Positions 1-8,217 of a DNA stretch of 64,000 nucleotides are shown piece by piece. The translations under genes and the position numbers were made by a program. The stretch comes from Streptococcus sp. SN-1. GTDB taxonomy: Bacteria > Bacillota > Bacilli > Lactobacillales > Streptococcaceae. The DNA is taken from positions 1,426,001 to 1,490,000 of the forward strand of contig NZ_AP028929.1 of assembly GCF_041154385.1 (NCBI RefSeq), given 5' to 3'. A model generated the notes under the pieces. That model searched no databases. It was not told the origin of the DNA and saw nothing but the letters and a program-made list of their open reading frames with translations. Position 1 is the first letter of the stretch. The number at the start of each line of letters is the position of its first letter.

Positions 1-674
1 AGGAGCTGGAAGGCCACTTCAAAACAGGAAAGATTAAGTTTTTCTACACCATTCCTCGTTTTCACTATCCTCTGGGGCATTCCTATTCAGAACAGGACAA
101 ACGGGCTATTCTTGACTTAGCTGCCAAGTATGGAGTCTATATCGTAGAGGACGACTATCTGGGGGATTTGGACTCTAAAAAGGGCCAGACCTTCCACTAT
201 CTGGATACAGAGGAACGCGTTATTTACATAAAGTCCTTCTCAACCAGCCTCTTTCCAGCCCTGAGGATAACAGCACTCATCCTTCCAAATGCTATCAAAG
301 AAGCCTTTGTGGCCTACAAAAATATCCTAGACTACGATAGCAACCTTATCATGCAAAAGGCCCTGTCACTCTATATTGACAGTCAACTATTTGAGAAAAA
401 CCGTCTGGCTCGCTTATCCAATCAGGAATCTTACCAAAAACAACTCGAGGAAAGATTAGCTAACACTCCTTGTCCCCTTCCTCATTTTCCCCTATACGAT
501 GGTTTATTACTAGATCTGAGACAGTATCCTAAAATTGCCAGTCTCAAACATAGCCAACTGGACTTGGACTTCTTTGAAAAGGCCTATTTGAGCGCCTGCC
601 CTTATCAATTTGCCAAGGTATCCTTAGACAATCTGGAAAATGTTTTAAACTATTTAAAAGCAGAATTGGAATGA
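1..674 (+). CDS. MocR/GntR-family PLP-fold transcriptional regulator, 3' part only
   Basis: The open frame enters from the left edge (first full codon at base 3) and ends at TGA 672-674. It matches the aminotransferase fold type I part of MocR regulators: a 'YIVEDDYLGDLDS' segment (the ED-Y motif holding the pyridine ring), then 'IYIKSFSTSLFPALRI', which aligns with the usual 'IYLGTFSKTLFPGLR' of the family. In that alignment the Schiff-base lysine of FSK is Thr, while the phosphate-contacting Arg side is kept. The winged-helix domain would lie upstream of the window. MocR proteins normally sense PLP or an amino acid and regulate transcription; without the lysine a covalent aldimine is unlikely, so this one may sense something else. 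The family call is firm; ligand and targets are unknown. A terminator follows directly. Confidence 0.8.
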   Translation, partial: ELEGHFKTGKIKFFYTIPRFHYPLGHSYSEQDKRAILDLAAKYGVYIVEDDYLGDLDSKKGQTFHYLDTEERVIYIKSFSTSLFPALRITALILPNAIKEAFVAYKNILDYDSNLIMQKALSLYIDSQLFEKNRLARLSNQESYQKQLEERLANTPCPLPHFPLYDGLLLDLRQYPKIASLKHSQLDLDFFEKAYLSACPYQFAKVSLDNLENVLNYLKAELE

Positions 675-693
675 CTTCCAACTCTGCTTTTTT
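660..693 (+). terminator. Rho-independent terminator of the MocR-type gene
   Basis: A 12-bp stem with one mismatch (GCAGAATTGGAA / TTCCAACTCTGC) has a 4-nt loop and is followed by a run of T. It overlaps the last codons of the regulator. Confidence 0.8.
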
Positions 694-696
694 CTT

Positions 697-800
697 ATAC
701 TCTTCGAAAATCTCTTCAAACCACGTCAGCGTCGCCTTACCGTACTCAAGTACAGCTTGCGGCTAGCTTCCTAGTTTGCTCTTTGATTTTCATTGAGTAT
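697..800 (-). repeat. BOX element, boxA-boxC (no boxB)
   Basis: It runs from ATACTCTTCGAAAATC to TTTTCATTGAGTAT. The boxA part contains the CGTCAGCGTCGCCTTxCCGTA core, which is the reverse complement of the classical BOX-A PCR primer site, and the boxC part contains TGCGGCTAGCTTCCTAG. No boxB is present, giving about 104 bp. Its last base is also the last base of the stop codon of the minus-strand gene at 800-1615. Confidence 0.9.
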
Positions 801-1615
801 TATTCTTCAACCTCAGTTAGACTTGCTGCTTTTTCAAGATATTTTTGGTAGGTGCCGTCATCCTTGAGTTTTTGGATAACCTTGTCCACCACTTCTTTCA
901 AATCAGTACTATTTTTTCTAAGGGCAACTGCATTAGCTTCGCCGTCCTTCATCTTCAAGCTGACAGTTGCGACAGCTAAGTCAGCGTTTTTAGTAGCATA
1001 GCTAAGGGCAACAGGCTCATCCATGTGAACAGCATCTACTTTTCCAGTCTGCAATTCATTGACTGCTTCCCCCATATTGGTTAGGGAAGTCAATTGAGCT
1101 TTTGGCAATTGTTCCTTAACCATAGACTCTGGAACAGTCCCTTTTTGAGCTGCAATATTAGCACTTTCAAGGCTAGTTAAATCCTTGTATTTTTCTACAT
1201 CAGACTTACGAACCAAGAAACTAATCTTGTTTTCATAGTAAGGGATTGAAAAATCAAAGACTTCTTTTCTCTCGTCAGTAGCGCTAATTCCCGCAACTGC
1301 TAGGTCAGCCTTACCAGTTTGAAGACTGGTCAAGACATTATCAAAACTCATGCTTGAAATTTCCAACTTCACCCCAAGTTCATCAGCGATAGCTTGGGCC
1401 ATGTCAATGTCCGCACCGACTACCTGGTTTTTTCCGTCAACTAAGGATTGAAATTCAAAAGGTGCATAGTCAGGACTAGTCGCCACAACTAATTTCCCCT
1501 TTTGCTTAATGGCCTCAACAGCTGACTGAGAACCATTAGAACCCGACTGGCAAGCTACTAAGAGGAAACTTGCAAGAAAACTACATAAAACAAATATCCA
1601 TTTTTTTGATTTCAT
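800..1615 (-). CDS. Amino-acid ABC transporter substrate-binding lipoprotein (family 3 SBP)
   Basis: 271 aa. The N-terminus is a lipoprotein signal (MKSKKWIFVL..FLLVAC) with lipobox LVAC and lipidated Cys22, so the protein should sit on the outer face of the membrane. The rest is a type 2 periplasmic-binding fold of the SBP_bac_3 family: 'GKLVVATSPDYAPFEF', 'GADIDMAQAIADELG', and 'DLAVAGISATDERKEVFDFS', the family's ligand-binding segment. It would deliver a polar or basic amino acid to an ABC permease, but no permease or ATPase is adjacent, so it probably works with a system encoded elsewhere. It stands alone between its own consensus promoter (1647-1675) and the BOX element whose end forms part of its TAA. 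Exact substrate is not determinable here. Confidence 0.88.
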   Translation of the reverse strand: MKSKKWIFVLCSFLASFLLVACQSGSNGSQSAVEAIKQKGKLVVATSPDYAPFEFQSLVDGKNQVVGADIDMAQAIADELGVKLEISSMSFDNVLTSLQTGKADLAVAGISATDERKEVFDFSIPYYENKISFLVRKSDVEKYKDLTSLESANIAAQKGTVPESMVKEQLPKAQLTSLTNMGEAVNELQTGKVDAVHMDEPVALSYATKNADLAVATVSLKMKDGEANAVALRKNSTDLKEVVDKVIQKLKDDGTYQKYLEKAASLTEVEE

Positions 1616-1646
1616 AAATAAACAACCTCTCTGTTAATTTTGTATA

Positions 1647-1675
1647 ATTATAACGCTATCCAAGCTACTTGTCAA
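1647..1675 (-). promoter_or_regulatory. Consensus sigma-A promoter of the binding-protein gene
   Basis: On the minus strand, TTGACA, a 17-bp spacer and TATAAT match the consensus perfectly, about 30 bp before the ATG. Confidence 0.9.
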
Positions 1676-1715
1676 GTGTTTTTAGAATTTTTATCTTAAA
1701 AATATTTTTTTCATT

Positions 1716-1754
1716 CAATAAAAGGAGCTATCAGTTGATTTCAAGCTCCTTTTT
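1716..1754 (-). terminator. Terminator of the pst-phoU operon
   Basis: A perfect 10-bp inverted repeat (AAAAGGAGCT / AGCTCCTTTT) with a 14-nt loop and T-run lies just after the phoU stop on the minus strand. Confidence 0.8.
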
Positions 1755-1772
1755 ATACAGAATGAATCTATT

Positions 1773-2429
1773 TTATAGTTCGACAATCTTACCTGTTTCA
1801 AAGTAAACAACCCATTCACAGATATTCTTGGCATAGTCTCCAATACGTTCCAAGAAGGCAATTACTTGGAAGTAATCACGACCTGTAACGATGGCATCTG
1901 GATTTTTCTTGATTTCTTCTGTAGCCAAGTCACGAATGCTATCAAAATAATGGTTGATTTTTTCGTCCATGGCTGCTACTTCATAGGCCTGATCCACTGA
2001 ACCATTCAGATAGAGTTCAAGGGCTGCTTCAACGAAATTCTTAACATCGCGACCCATTCTCTTGATTTCTTCTTCAACAGCTGGGATACGTTGCTCACCC
2101 TTCATACGAATTGCCGCCTTGGCAATAGAAACGGCATGGTCACCCATACGTTCCAAGTCAGATACAGCCTTCAAGACTGTTAGAACTGTACGCAAGTCCT
2201 GAGAAACGGGTTGTTGCAGGGCAATCATTTCAAATGATTTCTTCTCCAATTTCACTTCATATTCGTTTACTTCTGCATCGTCTTCGATGACTTCTTTGGC
2301 CAAATCACGGTCATGCGTAACAAAGGCACGCACCGTACGATTGATTTGGGATAGCACTTCTTGTCCCATAGCGTAGAACTGGTTGTGCAATTTCTCTAAA
2401 TCTTCTTCAAATTGAGAACGTAACATCAT
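1773..2429 (-). CDS. phoU: PhoU phosphate-signalling regulator
   Basis: 218 aa, the usual PhoU length, all-helical with two PhoU repeats. Each repeat has the metal-binding signature: 'DLERMGDHAVSIAK' at about residue 90 and 'FLERIGDYAKNICEWVVYF' near the C-terminus. PhoU couples the Pst transporter to phosphate control and limits uptake when phosphate is plentiful. It is the last gene of the pst operon, 8 bp after a pstB. Two ATGs follow the AAGGAG site (2429 and 2426). The second, giving MLRSQF, has the better spacing and is the start I remember for pneumococcal PhoU. Confidence 0.95.
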   Translation of the reverse strand: MMLRSQFEEDLEKLHNQFYAMGQEVLSQINRTVRAFVTHDRDLAKEVIEDDAEVNEYEVKLEKKSFEMIALQQPVSQDLRTVLTVLKAVSDLERMGDHAVSIAKAAIRMKGEQRIPAVEEEIKRMGRDVKNFVEAALELYLNGSVDQAYEVAAMDEKINHYFDSIRDLATEEIKKNPDAIVTGRDYFQVIAFLERIGDYAKNICEWVVYFETGKIVEL

Positions 2430-2437
2430 TTATCTCC

Positions 2438-3196
2438 TTATCCAAATTTTCCTGAAATATAATCTTCTGTTTCCTTGTGTTGTGGGTTGAGGAACATCTT
2501 CTTGGTATCGTTAAACTCAATCAAATCTCCATCAAGGAAAAATCCTGTCTTGTCAGAGATACGAGAGGCTTGTTGCATGGAACGTGTAACCAAGAGCATG
2601 GTGTATTTATCTTTTAGACCATACAAGGTTTCCTCAATCTTCCCAGCAGAGATAGGGTCCAAGGCTGAAGTCGGTTCATCCAAGAGAATGATTTTAGGAC
2701 TAGTTGCCAAAACACGGGCAACGCAAACACGTTGCTGTTGTCCACCTGAAAGCCCGATAGCTGAATCATGCAGGCGATCCTTGACCTCATCCCAGATAGA
2801 AGCTCGTTGTAGGGCTTTTTCTACTGCTTCATCCAGAATCTGCTTATCCTTAACTCCATTGATACGAAGCCCGTAAACAACATTTTCGTAGATAGACATA
2901 GGGAAAGGGTTTGGTTGTTGGAAAACCATACCGATTTCTTTACGCAATTCAACTGTATCTGTACGCGGACTGTAAATATTATGACCGTTATAAACTACTG
3001 AACCAGTTGTAGTCACCTCTGGATTAAGATCCCCCATGCGGTTGATTGCCTTGAGAAGGGTTGACTTCCCTGATCCAGATGGACCAATCAAGGCTGTAAT
3101 TTCCTTAGGTTGGAAAGATAGGGAAACACTATTCAAGGCCTTTTTTTGATTGTAGTAAACGGACAGGTCTGACACCTGTAAAATCGCTTCTGTCAT
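2438..3196 (-). CDS. pstB: Phosphate ABC transporter ATPase PstB (distal paralogue, H-loop Arg)
   Basis: 252 aa ABC ATPase. Walker A is GPSGSGKST (about residue 38), Q-loop [11 protein letters not shown], signature LSGGQQQR, Walker [14 protein letters not shown], all intact. The switch-histidine position reads Arg: '[11 protein letters not shown]', Arg205, where the second PstB upstream has 'IIVTHSMQQAA'. The two ATPases may therefore form a heterodimer with unequal ATP sites, as known for other ABC transporters with degenerate sites. It is the fifth gene of the operon, 12 bp after the other pstB and 8 bp before phoU. Family assignment is certain; the functional effect of Arg205 is inference. 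Confidence 0.95.
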   Translation of the reverse strand: MTEAILQVSDLSVYYNQKKALNSVSLSFQPKEITALIGPSGSGKSTLLKAINRMGDLNPEVTTTGSVVYNGHNIYSPRTDTVELRKEIGMVFQQPNPFPMSIYENVVYGLRINGVKDKQILDEAVEKALQRASIWDEVKDRLHDSAIGLSGGQQQRVCVARVLATSPKIILLDEPTSALDPISAGKIEETLYGLKDKYTMLLVTRSMQQASRISDKTGFFLDGDLIEFNDTKKMFLNPQHKETEDYISGKFG

Positions 3197-3208
3197 ACTG
3201 TTTCCTTT

Positions 3209-4012
3209 CTATCCAAAGTGTCCTGTTACGTAGTCATTGGTTGACTGTAGTTTGGCATTTTGGAAAATATTAGAGGTCTTATCGTACTCAATCAAGTCAC
3301 CCAAGTAGAAAAATCCTGTGTAGTCACTAGCACGCGCAGCCTGCTGCATGCTGTGGGTCACGATGATGATAGTAAAGTCCTTCTTCAATTCCAACATGGT
3401 TTCTTCCAGCTGGGCTGTCGCAATCGGATCCAAGGCTGACGCAGGTTCATCCATCAAGAGGATATCTGGTTTAACCGAAATAGCACGAGCGATACAGAGA
3501 CGCTGTTGCTGACCACCTGATAAGGTCAAGGCTGACTTGTGCAAATCGTCTTTGACCTGGTCCCAAAGGGCAGCTTGACGAAGAGAGGTTTCCACAATTT
3601 CATCCAAGACTTGCTTGTCCTTAACCCCTGCACGTTCATGAGCAAAAGTGATGTTGCGGTAGATAGACTTGGCAAATGGATTTGGTCGTTGGAAGACCAT
3701 TCCGATGTGCTTGCGCATCTCATAGACGTTGATTTCTGGACGGTTGACATCAATCCCTTGGTAGAGAATTTGACCTGTGACCTTGGCAATATCAATGGTA
3801 TCATTCATACGGTTGAGACTGCGGAGGTAGGTTGATTTCCCTGATCCAGATGGGCCAATTAAGGCTGTAATTTTATTTTTTTCAAATTGCATATCGATGC
3901 CCTTGATGGATTCTTTTTTACCGTAGTAAACATGTAAATCCTTAGTAGAGAGGGCCACTTTCTCTTCAGGAAAGGTGATGATATGCTTTTCATCCCAATT
4001 ATATTTTGACAT
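3209..4012 (-). CDS. pstB: Phosphate ABC transporter ATPase PstB (proximal paralogue)
   Basis: 267 aa. It has an N-terminal extension of about 20 residues relative to the other PstB, then Walker [11 protein letters not shown]-loop MVFQRPNPFAK, signature [14 protein letters not shown], Walker B ILLMDEPASALDP and a canonical H-loop IIVTHSMQQAA. It powers high-affinity phosphate import through PstC and PstA on the cytoplasmic face of the membrane. It starts 10 bp after pstA. Two different pstB genes in tandem are typical of streptococcal pst operons. Confidence 0.96.
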   Translation of the reverse strand: MSKYNWDEKHIITFPEEKVALSTKDLHVYYGKKESIKGIDMQFEKNKITALIGPSGSGKSTYLRSLNRMNDTIDIAKVTGQILYQGIDVNRPEINVYEMRKHIGMVFQRPNPFAKSIYRNITFAHERAGVKDKQVLDEIVETSLRQAALWDQVKDDLHKSALTLSGGQQQRLCIARAISVKPDILLMDEPASALDPIATAQLEETMLELKKDFTIIIVTHSMQQAARASDYTGFFYLGDLIEYDKTSNIFQNAKLQSTNDYVTGHFG

Positions 4013-4022
4013 GGCTTCTCCT

Positions 4023-4907
4023 TTAGGCAGCGGTTAATTTCTTATGTAGGTAGCTTCCGAGTTTGCGGGCTCCAAAGTTAAAGATGAGGATAAAGATGAG
4101 GAGCACGGCCGCAGAACCTGCTGATACGATGGTTCCATCTGGAATGGTTCCTTCACTATTGACTTTCCAGATGTGGACAGCCAAGGTTTCTGCTTGACGG
4201 AAGATAGAGATTGGGCTGGTCACACTGAGAATGTTCCAGTTAGACCAGTCAAGGGCTGGAGCAGATTGTCCTGCTGTATAGATAAGAGCAGCCGCCTCAC
4301 CAAAGATACGACCAGAGGCCAAGACAACCCCAGTGACAATCCCTGGAAGGGCTTCTGGAATGACCACATGGACCACAGTCTCCCAACGAGAAATTCCAAG
4401 GGCCAAGCCAGCCTCACGTTGCGTATGGTGAACGTGTTTCAAGCTGTCTTCAACATTACGCGTCATCTGAGGCAGGTTAAAGACCGTCAAGGCCAAGGCA
4501 CCTGAAATGATTGAAAATCCATACTCAAACTGAACTACAAAGATCAAGTAACCAAAGAGACCCACAACCACTGATGGCAGTGAAGACAAGATTTCAATAC
4601 AGGTTCTGACAAAATTGGTCACAGGACCTTTTTTGGCGTATTCAGCTAGGAAAATCCCAGCCCCCATAGATAAGGGAACAGAGATAATCAAGGTGATGAC
4701 CAAAAGGAAGAAGGAATTATAGAGCTGAATTCCAATCCCTCCGCCTGCTTGGTAAGAAGATGATTTGCCAGTCAAGAAAGACCAAGAGATGTGGGGCAAA
4801 CCACGAACCAAGATATAAAGAATCAAGGATGCCAAGATGGCAACGATAATTCCTGCAATCGAGTAGAGGACAGCTGTTGCAATTTTATCTAATTTCTTAG
4901 CGTGCAT
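4023..4907 (-). CDS. pstA: Phosphate ABC transporter permease PstA
   Basis: 294 aa with about six membrane segments. The BPD_transp_1 EAA loop reads 'REAGLALGISRWETVVHVVIPEALPGI', here quoted from residue ~165 in two parts: REAGLALGISRW and VVIPEALPGI. It pairs with PstC to form the phosphate channel. Its start overlaps the end of pstC by 11 bp, indicating translational coupling. Confidence 0.95.
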   Translation of the reverse strand: MHAKKLDKIATAVLYSIAGIIVAILASLILYILVRGLPHISWSFLTGKSSSYQAGGGIGIQLYNSFFLLVITLIISVPLSMGAGIFLAEYAKKGPVTNFVRTCIEILSSLPSVVVGLFGYLIFVVQFEYGFSIISGALALTVFNLPQMTRNVEDSLKHVHHTQREAGLALGISRWETVVHVVIPEALPGIVTGVVLASGRIFGEAAALIYTAGQSAPALDWSNWNILSVTSPISIFRQAETLAVHIWKVNSEGTIPDGTIVSAGSAAVLLIFILIFNFGARKLGSYLHKKLTAA

Positions 4908-5814
4908 AGTTTTTCTTTCCTCTTTCTTTCGTAATCAATTTAATCACACTGTTGAAGGCCAAACTCATCAAGAGCAAGACTAAGGCCAGTGACCAAAGAA
5001 CGTTATTATCAACTGTTCCCATAACGGTATTTCCGATACCCATGGTCAAAACAGAGGTCAAGGTCGCGGCAGGTGTTGTCAATGAAGTTGGGACAACGGC
5101 TGAGTTTCCGACCACCATCTGAATGGCCAAAGCCTCTCCAAAGGCACGCGCCATCCCAAAGACAACTGCTGTGAAAATCCCTGAACGCGCTGCCTTCAAG
5201 GTCACGCGCCAGATGGTTTGCCAACGAGTAGCCCCCATAGCCAAACTGGCTTCGCGGTAGTGACGAGGCACCGCACGCAAGCTATCGGTTGTCATAAAGG
5301 TTACAGTTGGTAAGATCATGACAAAGAGAACGAAAATCCCTGACAAGATTCCAAAACCAGTTCCACCAAAGACACTACGGACAAAAGGAACTACGACCTG
5401 CAAACCGATAAATCCATAGACGACTGAAGGAATTCCGACCAGCAATTCAATGGCTGGTTGCAAGATTCTAGCACCTTTTGGCGAGACTTCAGTCATAAAG
5501 ACTGCCGCACCAATGGCAAAAGGAGTTGCGATAAGGGCTGATAGGATTGTGACAATAAAGGAACCCAAAATCATTGGAAGGGCACCAAATTGTTTACCTG
5601 AAGGATTCCATGTTTGGCCAAAGAGGAAATCAAAGATATTGACCCCATTGACAAAGAAGGTCGACAAACCTTTTTGGGCTACGAAAATCAAAATCATAGC
5701 CACAATGATAACAATCAAAGACAGACAGGCAAAGGTCAATCCTTTTCCTAATTTCTCTAGACGGGAGTTCTTTGAGGGAGAAAGTAATTTTTTAGCTAAT
5801 TCTTCTTGATTCAT
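4897..5814 (-). CDS. pstC: Phosphate ABC transporter permease PstC
   Basis: 305 aa. A cytoplasmic N-terminus of about 25 residues is followed by about six membrane segments. The EAA loop is 'REASLAMGATRWQTIWRV' followed by a conserved Gly-Ile. It is the partner of PstA. The ATG overlaps the pstS stop codon as TAATG (1-bp overlap), so translation is probably coupled to pstS. Confidence 0.95.
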   Translation of the reverse strand: MNQEELAKKLLSPSKNSRLEKLGKGLTFACLSLIVIIVAMILIFVAQKGLSTFFVNGVNIFDFLFGQTWNPSGKQFGALPMILGSFIVTILSALIATPFAIGAAVFMTEVSPKGARILQPAIELLVGIPSVVYGFIGLQVVVPFVRSVFGGTGFGILSGIFVLFVMILPTVTFMTTDSLRAVPRHYREASLAMGATRWQTIWRVTLKAARSGIFTAVVFGMARAFGEALAIQMVVGNSAVVPTSLTTPAATLTSVLTMGIGNTVMGTVDNNVLWSLALVLLLMSLAFNSVIKLITKERGKKNYAR

Positions 5815-6692
5815 TAGTGACTCCCTTCTAGTGCTGTCACCGTTCCTACAGCATCTTTTTCAACCTTCATTTCCTTGACAGAAATATATCCCATCCCCTT
5901 AACGATTCCACTTTGCGCTTCATCAGAGAGGACAAAGTTGAGGAATTCTGCCACCAATTCATTTGGTTGACCTAGGGTGTACATGTGTTCATAAGACCAC
6001 AAAGGCCAGTTATTGCTTGTAACATTTTCTGCAATCGGCTCATAGCCATTCAACTTCATACGTTTAACTGAGTCATCCACATAGGCAAAGGCTAGGTAAG
6101 AAATGGCTCCTGGTGTCTGGGAAACAATGTTTTTGACCATCCCATTTGAATCCTGTTCTTGACTCTGCACGGCAGATTGACCATCCATGACAACACTATC
6201 AAAGGTTGCACGCGAACCAGAACTTGCCGCGCGGTTGATAATGGAAATGGCTAGGTCTTTCCCACCGACTTCTTTCCAGTTGGTTACTTGACCTGTGAAG
6301 ATGCTACGGAGTTGTTCAGTTGTCAGATTTTCAACGTCAACTTCTTTGTTTACAATCACTGCCAAGCCAGCTACGGCTACCTTATGGTCCACTAGAGCAG
6401 ATGCGTTGATACCGTCTTTTTCCTCGGCAAATACGTCTGAATTTCCTACGTCAACAGCTCCAGATTGAACCTGAGACAGACCTGTGCCAGATCCTCCACC
6501 TTGGACGTTGACTGTTTTTCCAACGTGCATAGAACCAAATTCATCCGCTGCTGCTTCGACCAAGGGCTGAAGAGCCGTTGAACCAACAGCTGTCATGGAT
6601 TCTCCACGATCAATCCAGCTAGCACATCCCGCCAAAGAACCTGCAAGCAAAAGAGCCGCAAGGGATAGAGCGAGTTTTTTCCTTTTTTTCAC
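5814..6692 (-). CDS. pstS: Phosphate-binding lipoprotein PstS
   Basis: 292 aa. The lipobox is LAGC with lipidated Cys23 after a Lys-rich start and hydrophobic stretch. The mature part is a phosphate-binding fold: '[20 protein letters not shown]', with the Ser/Thr loop that binds phosphate, '[13 protein letters not shown]' and '[16 protein letters not shown]', the second phosphate loop. It captures phosphate outside the membrane for PstCAB. The start is GTG at 6692, chosen because AAGGAG lies 8 nt upstream and the signal peptide begins there. It is the first gene of the operon and has a leader of about 180 nt. Confidence 0.95.
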   Translation of the reverse strand: MKKRKKLALSLAALLLAGSLAGCASWIDRGESMTAVGSTALQPLVEAAADEFGSMHVGKTVNVQGGGSGTGLSQVQSGAVDVGNSDVFAEEKDGINASALVDHKVAVAGLAVIVNKEVDVENLTTEQLRSIFTGQVTNWKEVGGKDLAISIINRAASSGSRATFDSVVMDGQSAVQSQEQDSNGMVKNIVSQTPGAISYLAFAYVDDSVKRMKLNGYEPIAENVTSNNWPLWSYEHMYTLGQPNELVAEFLNFVLSDEAQSGIVKGMGYISVKEMKVEKDAVGTVTALEGSH

Positions 6693-6877
6693 TGTTTTTT
6701 CTCCTTGAAAATAATGGTGAATGCTGTGAATTTTTTCAACTATTTATTTATGTTTTTCTTTTGAAAATTGGGAGCCAACTGAAGTTGCTAGCTTAATTTT
6801 ACTAGAAATTTGCTCAGCTGCTTTCGCCACCAATTTTGACTGAAAATAAAAGACAATTTGAAAAAATCCATACTTCC

Positions 6878-6906
6878 ACTATAACATAGACAAGCTACTT
6901 TGACTA
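6878..6906 (-). promoter_or_regulatory. Probable promoter of the pst operon with long leader
   Basis: TAGTCA, 17 bp and TATAGT on the minus strand, four of six and five of six matches to consensus. The predicted start lies about 180 nt before the pstS GTG. I see no clear terminator-type hairpin in the leader. The weak -35 would fit activation by a phosphate-responsive regulator, but I cannot identify a specific operator. Confidence 0.55.
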
Positions 6907-6912
6907 GCATTT

Positions 6913-8217
6913 TCACTTGAATCTGAGGCCTTTTGGAAAATAATTTTTCAAAACATTTCCAGTCACCTTAGCAAAGCCCAAACCATTGCCTTGAACCAAA
7001 ACTTGGTACCAACCATTTGGCAGACTTTCCGCCAGCTGAACGGTTTCTCCGGCCGCATACTTAACAAACTCTTCTTGGTCAATTTCAACCGACTGCTTGA
7101 CCTGACTTGGTTTCAAGGCTAGACCAAGAGCAAAACTAGGCTCAAAGCGTTTCTTCTTGAAGGTACCCAGATGCAGTCCATTGCGAGCAATCTTGAGTTT
7201 ACCTAAATCTGGCAAGAGTTCTGGCAAGAGATAGAGTTGGTCCCCAAAAGTCTGCAAGATTCCTCTTAGATTGACCTTCAAGTGTTTTTTGGCAAATTCT
7301 TGCCACAAGGCAACTTGTTCTCGGCTGAGATTGCTCTTACTTGCCTTACATTTAGGGGCTGGATTTTCACCCTTAAATTGTAAATGGGCGACAAACTGCC
7401 CCTCTCCCTTAAAATGATGAGGGTACATCCGAGCCGTTTCTGGCAAGTCAATACCAGCTACCATTCCATTGATATGCTCTACTGGTAGCAAGTCAAAATC
7501 ATACTCTTCCAGCAGCCAATTAACAATCTCTTCGTTTTCCTCAGGTGCCCAGGTACAGGTTGAATAAACCAGACGACCTCCCTCTGCCAGCATGGTCACT
7601 GCATCTGCTAGAATTTCTCTTTGCAAGCTGGCGCATTGACTTGGATAATCTAAGCTCCAATAGTCCATAGCATCTGGTTGCTTACGAAACATCCCTTCAC
7701 CAGAGCAAGGGGCATCAAGAACGATTAAGTCAAAATAGCCTTTAAAGACCTTGGCCAAACGGTCAGCAGATTCATTGGTCACCACGACATTTGTCGCTCC
7801 GAAGCGCTCCATGTTTTCTACTAAAATCTTAGCCCGTTTGCTTGAAATTTCATTGGAAACCAGGAGACCTTCTCCTGATAAATAGGCTACTAGTTGAGTT
7901 GATTTACCACCCGGTGCAGCAGCTAGGTCCAAGACCTTCATGCCAGGACTGGGTTGGGCTACCTGAGCAACCATCTGAGCAGCAGGTTCTTGCGAATAAA
8001 CCAAACCAGTAGCATGTTCAGGCGATTTCCCTGAAACCTTACCATAGTGGCCCCAAGGGGTTTGAGGAATGGCATCAGGAAAGGAAAGTTGCTCTTCTTT
8101 TAAAGGATTGACCCGAAAGGCAGAAACCGCTTCCTCCTCAAAAGAGGCAAGAAAATCTCTTGCCTCATCTCCTAGTATCTCTTCATATTTTTCAACAAAT
8201 CCTTCTGGAAATTGCAT
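6913..8217 (-). CDS. rsmF: RsmF/NSUN-type RNA m5C methyltransferase (NOL1/NOP2/sun family)
   Basis: 434 aa. A short N-terminal RNA-binding part precedes a Rossmann SAM domain ('VLDLAAAPGGKSTQL', about residue 95). The two cysteines of the family are present: Cys171 in 'DAPCSGEGMFRK' and the nucleophile Cys221 in 'VYSTCTWAPEENE'. The C-terminal about 130 residues match the RsmF-type PUA-like tail. It makes 5-methylcytosine in rRNA; the exact position in this organism is not determinable. It starts directly after the stop of the phosphatase gene (TAAATG), with AAAGGAAAAG as ribosome site. Confidence 0.88.
   Translation of the reverse strand: MQFPEGFVEKYEEILGDEARDFLASFEEEAVSAFRVNPLKEEQLSFPDAIPQTPWGHYGKVSGKSPEHATGLVYSQEPAAQMVAQVAQPSPGMKVLDLAAAPGGKSTQLVAYLSGEGLLVSNEISSKRAKILVENMERFGATNVVVTNESADRLAKVFKGYFDLIVLDAPCSGEGMFRKQPDAMDYWSLDYPSQCASLQREILADAVTMLAEGGRLVYSTCTWAPEENEEIVNWLLEEYDFDLLPVEHINGMVAGIDLPETARMYPHHFKGEGQFVAHLQFKGENPAPKCKASKSNLSREQVALWQEFAKKHLKVNLRGILQTFGDQLYLLPELLPDLGKLKIARNGLHLGTFKKKRFEPSFALGLALKPSQVKQSVEIDQEEFVKYAAGETVQLAESLPNGWYQVLVQGNGLGFAKVTGNVLKNYFPKGLRFK

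Noticed and set aside
1661..1675. Shared AAGTAGCTTG in the spacers of the promoters at 1647-1675 and 6878-6906 as a common operator
   Set aside because: It is one short match in AT-rich promoter DNA between nearby genes, without dyad symmetry beyond the central AGCT; too weak to call a regulon.
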